From: an uncultured Prevotella sp.
GTDB taxonomy: Bacteria > Bacteroidota > Bacteroidia > Bacteroidales > Bacteroidaceae
Direction: 5' to 3'
Assembly: GCA_934196725.1 (NCBI GenBank)
Contig: CAKPWR010000025.1
Span: 1-36,363, forward strand
DNA: 36,363 nucleotides
Shown: positions 34,094-36,363 of the stretch, piece after piece
Layout: every line of letters starts with the position of its first letter
Numbering within the stretch: position 1 is the first letter of the stretch
The notes under the pieces: generated by a model
Database searches by the model: none
The model's input: the letters and a program-made list of their open reading frames with translations, nothing else
Told to the model about the DNA's origin: nothing
Translations under genes and position numbers: made by a program

Positions 34094-35244
34094 TTTGCTG
34101 CCACAAAGGCAATCATCAAGCCCAGACAGGCGGCAATGCTGATGGCAATGCGGAGACCGGTAGCCTCAGCAAGCCATCCGATAACCGGTGGTCCTACCAG
34201 GAAACCGAAGAAGCTGATGCTCGAAACGATGGTAATGGCGATGCTCGCCTTGATGGTTCCCAGCTTTCCGGCGATGCTGTAACAGATAGGAACCGACGAA
34301 GAGATGCCGAAACCTACCAGCAGGAAGCCCAAGGTGGCAGGAATCAGATAAGGCAAGGCGGCAGCCAGCCACAAACCACCCACAATCAAACCACCACAAA
34401 CCTTCAACACCCTGGATGGTCCGTATTTCGTAACAAACCCATCAGCCATGAAACGACCCAACGTCATCGCTCCCATACCAGCCACATAACCCGCACGGAT
34501 AAAAGCCTCATCGGGTTTTACTACTGATGAGAAATATACGCTACTCCAATCGTAAACGGTACCTTCACAGAACATGCCGGCAAATCCCATCAGTCCCAAG
34601 AGGAACAGAATCGGGTCAATGGTCTTGAAAGAGAACTTCGGCACATCCTCCTCTTCCGCCTTCGCCGTAGCATCATCTACCAGAAAACGGAATCCGATGG
34701 CGATAATAAGAAGACTCATCGCAAGGATGGCTCCAAAGTGAGCCTCTATCGGAAGCAACGTATTGGCAAAGACGGCTCCGATGATACCACCCGAGAATCC
34801 GCCCAAGCTCCACAAACCGTGAAACGACGACATGATGTTGCGCCCATACATCTTCTCCACCAGGCAAGCCTGGGTATTGGTGGCGATGTTCATCAGATTC
34901 GCCATCATTCCGAAAGCCACCAGGGAAAGAATCAGCTGGAACACCGTACTGCTGCTTCCCATGCAGAACAACACGAAAGCATAGAGCACCTCGGCAAGCA
35001 GAATCATCTTCTTGCTGCCAAACTTACTTACCAAGACGCCCGAAAAAGCCATCATCAGAAGCTGACCGATAGGAATGGCGAAAAGCACCGTTCCCAGCTG
35101 TCCGTTGCTCAAGTGCAACATCTGCTTCACATCCGGAATACGGCTTGCCCAACTGGCAAACACCACTCCCGGTACAAAATAATAAGCCGCCACAGCCACT
35201 CGCTTGCGCGCCAAATCTCCCAAGTGATTCAAACTTACAGTCAT
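34069..35244 (-). CDS. YbjJ-like MFS transporter
   Basis: A 391-residue inner-membrane protein with about 12 hydrophobic helices. The N-terminal part (VAVAAYYFVPGVVFASWASR, IPDVKQMLHLSNGQLGTVLF) and MFS loop motif SKFGSKKM, plus the helix-4/5 segment (SSFHGLWSLGGFSGGIIGAV), resemble the YbjJ/fucose-permease-like branch of MFS. The substrate is unknown; a sugar or sugar derivative is suggested by the company of sugar genes. It lies upstream of the sugar-porter gene on the same strand, but a strong terminator and a new promoter separate them. The promoter of its own is at 35290-35297, divergent from the SGNH hydrolase gene. Confidence 0.85.
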   Translation of the reverse strand: MTVSLNHLGDLARKRVAVAAYYFVPGVVFASWASRIPDVKQMLHLSNGQLGTVLFAIPIGQLLMMAFSGVLVSKFGSKKMILLAEVLYAFVLFCMGSSSTVFQLILSLVAFGMMANLMNIATNTQACLVEKMYGRNIMSSFHGLWSLGGFSGGIIGAVFANTLLPIEAHFGAILAMSLLIIAIGFRFLVDDATAKAEEEDVPKFSFKTIDPILFLLGLMGFAGMFCEGTVYDWSSVYFSSVVKPDEAFIRAGYVAGMGAMTLGRFMADGFVTKYGPSRVLKVCGGLIVGGLWLAAALPYLIPATLGFLLVGFGISSSVPICYSIAGKLGTIKASIAITIVSSISFFGFLVGPPVIGWLAEATGLRIAISIAACLGLMIAFVAAKVSHRLSK

Positions 35245-35289
35245 CCCTATTAATACCTTAATTTATAATACCTATTTTATTTGCGGCTG

Positions 35290-35297
35290 CAAAATTA
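35290..35297 (-). promoter_or_regulatory. -7 box of the YbjJ-like gene
   Basis: TAATTTTG on the minus strand fits TAnnTTTG, 46 bases before the start codon. Confidence 0.55.
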
Positions 35298-35362
35298 CAA
35301 AAAAAAGCAGAAAAAGAGTGATATTTGAACAAAAAAAATAGCTCTGTATGAGATTTTTGCAG

Positions 35363-35370
35363 TACCTTTG
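35363..35370 (+). promoter_or_regulatory. -7 box of the SGNH hydrolase gene
   Basis: TACCTTTG fits TAnnTTTG, 33 bases before the ATG. No -33 TTTG is apparent. Confidence 0.6.
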
Positions 35371-35402
35371 CATCCAGAAAAAGATTTAAAAACAAACTAG
35401 CA

Positions 35403-36269
35403 ATGAAGAAACAGACAATGATTACCCTGGCTCTCGCCTTGACTTTGGCGATGCCAACCCTACCCGCCTTCGCCCAGAAGGCAATGAGCAAGAAAGAAAT
35501 CGCCGAAAAAGAAAAGGCTTTCAAGAACCTTCAGCATCCTTGGAAAGGCAAGAAGGTGGCTTACTTCGGCGACTCCATCACCGATCCGAACATCAAGGCA
35601 TCGAAGGTGAAATACTGGGGATTTTTGCAGGATTGGCTCGGCATCACCCCTTACGTTTATGGTGTGAGCGGCAGACAGTGGAACGACATTCCCCGTCAGG
35701 CAGATAAGCTCCAGAAGGAGCATGGCGATGATTTCGATGCCATCCTCATCTTTATGGGTACCAACGATTATAACAACGGTGTGCCTGTAGGCGAATGGTA
35801 TACAGAGACTTTCGACAGTGTGAGAGTAGCCCGCCACAAGCCAAGCGAAATGGTTCAGCGTCGCCACCGCCACTTCTGCATGGACAAGAATACATTGAAA
35901 GGTCGCATCAACATCGCCATGTCGAAGCTGAAGCAGATGTATCCTACCAAGCAAATCGTGGTGATGACTCCTATCCATCGTGCTTACTTTGGAAGCAGCG
36001 ACAAGAACATCCAGCCTGATGAGATGTACGAGAATGTGCGTGGCATCTTCTTCGATGAATACGTGAAAGCGATTAAGGAAGTAGGCAATGTATGGGCGGT
36101 GCCTGTCATCGACCTCAACTCCCTTTCCGGTCTTTTCCCTCTTTACGATGCCGGTGCCCAGATGTTCAACAAGCCGGATACCGACCGTCTTCATCCAAAC
36201 GATGCCGGTCATGCCCGCATGGCAAAGACCATTATGCAACAGCTCTCAGCATTGCCTTGCGTATTCTAG
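35403..36269 (+). CDS. Secreted SGNH/GDSL-type hydrolase
   Basis: A 288-residue enzyme with signal peptide (MITLALALTLAMPTLPAFAQ, cleaved near residue 25), so periplasmic or outside. The four SGNH blocks are visible: FGDSIT with nucleophile S58, VSGRQW with G90 in block II, MGTNDY with N121, and DRLHPNDAGH with D261 and H264 as catalytic Asp-x-x-His. Such enzymes remove acetyl or other acyl groups from polysaccharides or lipids, and the specific ester is not readable. It is divergent from the YbjJ-like transporter and close to the GH35/GH2 genes, which fits a carbohydrate esterase. The family length is normal. No intrinsic terminator with a T-run was seen in the remaining 94 bases, only a small hairpin at 36313-36342. 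Confidence 0.88.
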   Translation: MKKQTMITLALALTLAMPTLPAFAQKAMSKKEIAEKEKAFKNLQHPWKGKKVAYFGDSITDPNIKASKVKYWGFLQDWLGITPYVYGVSGRQWNDIPRQADKLQKEHGDDFDAILIFMGTNDYNNGVPVGEWYTETFDSVRVARHKPSEMVQRRHRHFCMDKNTLKGRINIAMSKLKQMYPTKQIVVMTPIHRAYFGSSDKNIQPDEMYENVRGIFFDEYVKAIKEVGNVWAVPVIDLNSLSGLFPLYDAGAQMFNKPDTDRLHPNDAGHARMAKTIMQQLSALPCVF

Positions 36270-36312
36270 AAACCCGCATCATTTTCTACCTGACTTATAC
36301 TGGTATAGATAG

Positions 36313-36342
36313 ACACATTTATGGTTAATAAATAAAATGTGT
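36313..36342 (+). other. Stem-loop after the SGNH hydrolase gene
   Basis: acacattt (36313-36320) pairs with aaatgtgt (36335-36342) around a 14-base A/T-rich loop, followed by TTAG. It could be a weak terminator; the window ends 21 bases later. Confidence 0.4.
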
Positions 36343-36363
36343 TTAGTAATGAAAGACAAACGT

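Noticed and set aside
36349..36363. Start of a further gene (ATG followed by four codons)
   Set aside because: Only five codons are visible, with no promoter box or other support.

Overview
The window looks like chromosomal DNA of a gut Bacteroidales bacterium, most likely a Prevotellaceae member close to Prevotella/Segatella copri. The evidence is the Bacteroidetes-type promoter core (-7 box TAnnTTTG, sometimes with TTTG about 19-20 nt upstream) in front of most transcription units, a fused FeoA-FeoB, a long Bacteroidetes-type SecA, DUF4105/Lnb and DUF5107-TPR proteins, and a PpiD-like chaperone apart from an LptC/CorC operon. No rRNA, tRNA, CRISPR array, IS element or phage gene was seen. 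Gene density is high and no gene-free stretch exceeds 300 bases; the longest are about 233 bases before secA and 216 bases before rfbA.

Layout. 1-786 (+): the C-terminal end of a Crp/Fnr-type regulator, then a small transglutaminase-like protein, closed by a very strong hairpin terminator. 927-4666 (-): a TtcA-like tRNA thiolation enzyme, RNase Y, ZapA with a short coiled-coil partner, and an unrecognised conserved-looking protein. 4883-8932 (+): RfbA (dTDP-glucose synthesis), a Wzc-like polysaccharide co-polymerase/tyrosine kinase with a remarkable G-x-Y repeat tail, and a small HAD phosphatase-like protein. 9049-14695 (-): envelope biogenesis genes, namely a PpiD/SurA-like periplasmic chaperone (own promoter) and an operon of an outer-membrane barrel protein, LptC and a CorC/CNNM protein. 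14796-16566 (+): a DUF4105/Lnb membrane protein and a small secreted protein of unknown function. 16800-22858 (+): secA with an unusual repeat-rich leader, then feoAB.

22953-36269 is a carbohydrate-use region. A secreted GH2 enzyme and a secreted GH35 beta-galactosidase-like enzyme form a gapless operon, divergent from an AraC-type regulator. Next to it are a large apparently cytoplasmic DUF5107-TPR protein and a sugar-porter MFS gene in one operon, a second MFS transporter (YbjJ-like), and a divergent secreted SGNH/GDSL hydrolase. There is no SusC/SusD pair. A plausible working model is that GH35, GH2 and the SGNH esterase trim a galactose-containing glycan outside the inner membrane, the MFS proteins import the small sugar, and the cytoplasmic DUF5107-TPR protein acts on it, under AraC control. 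This is inference from gene content and is the best candidate here for an undescribed system.
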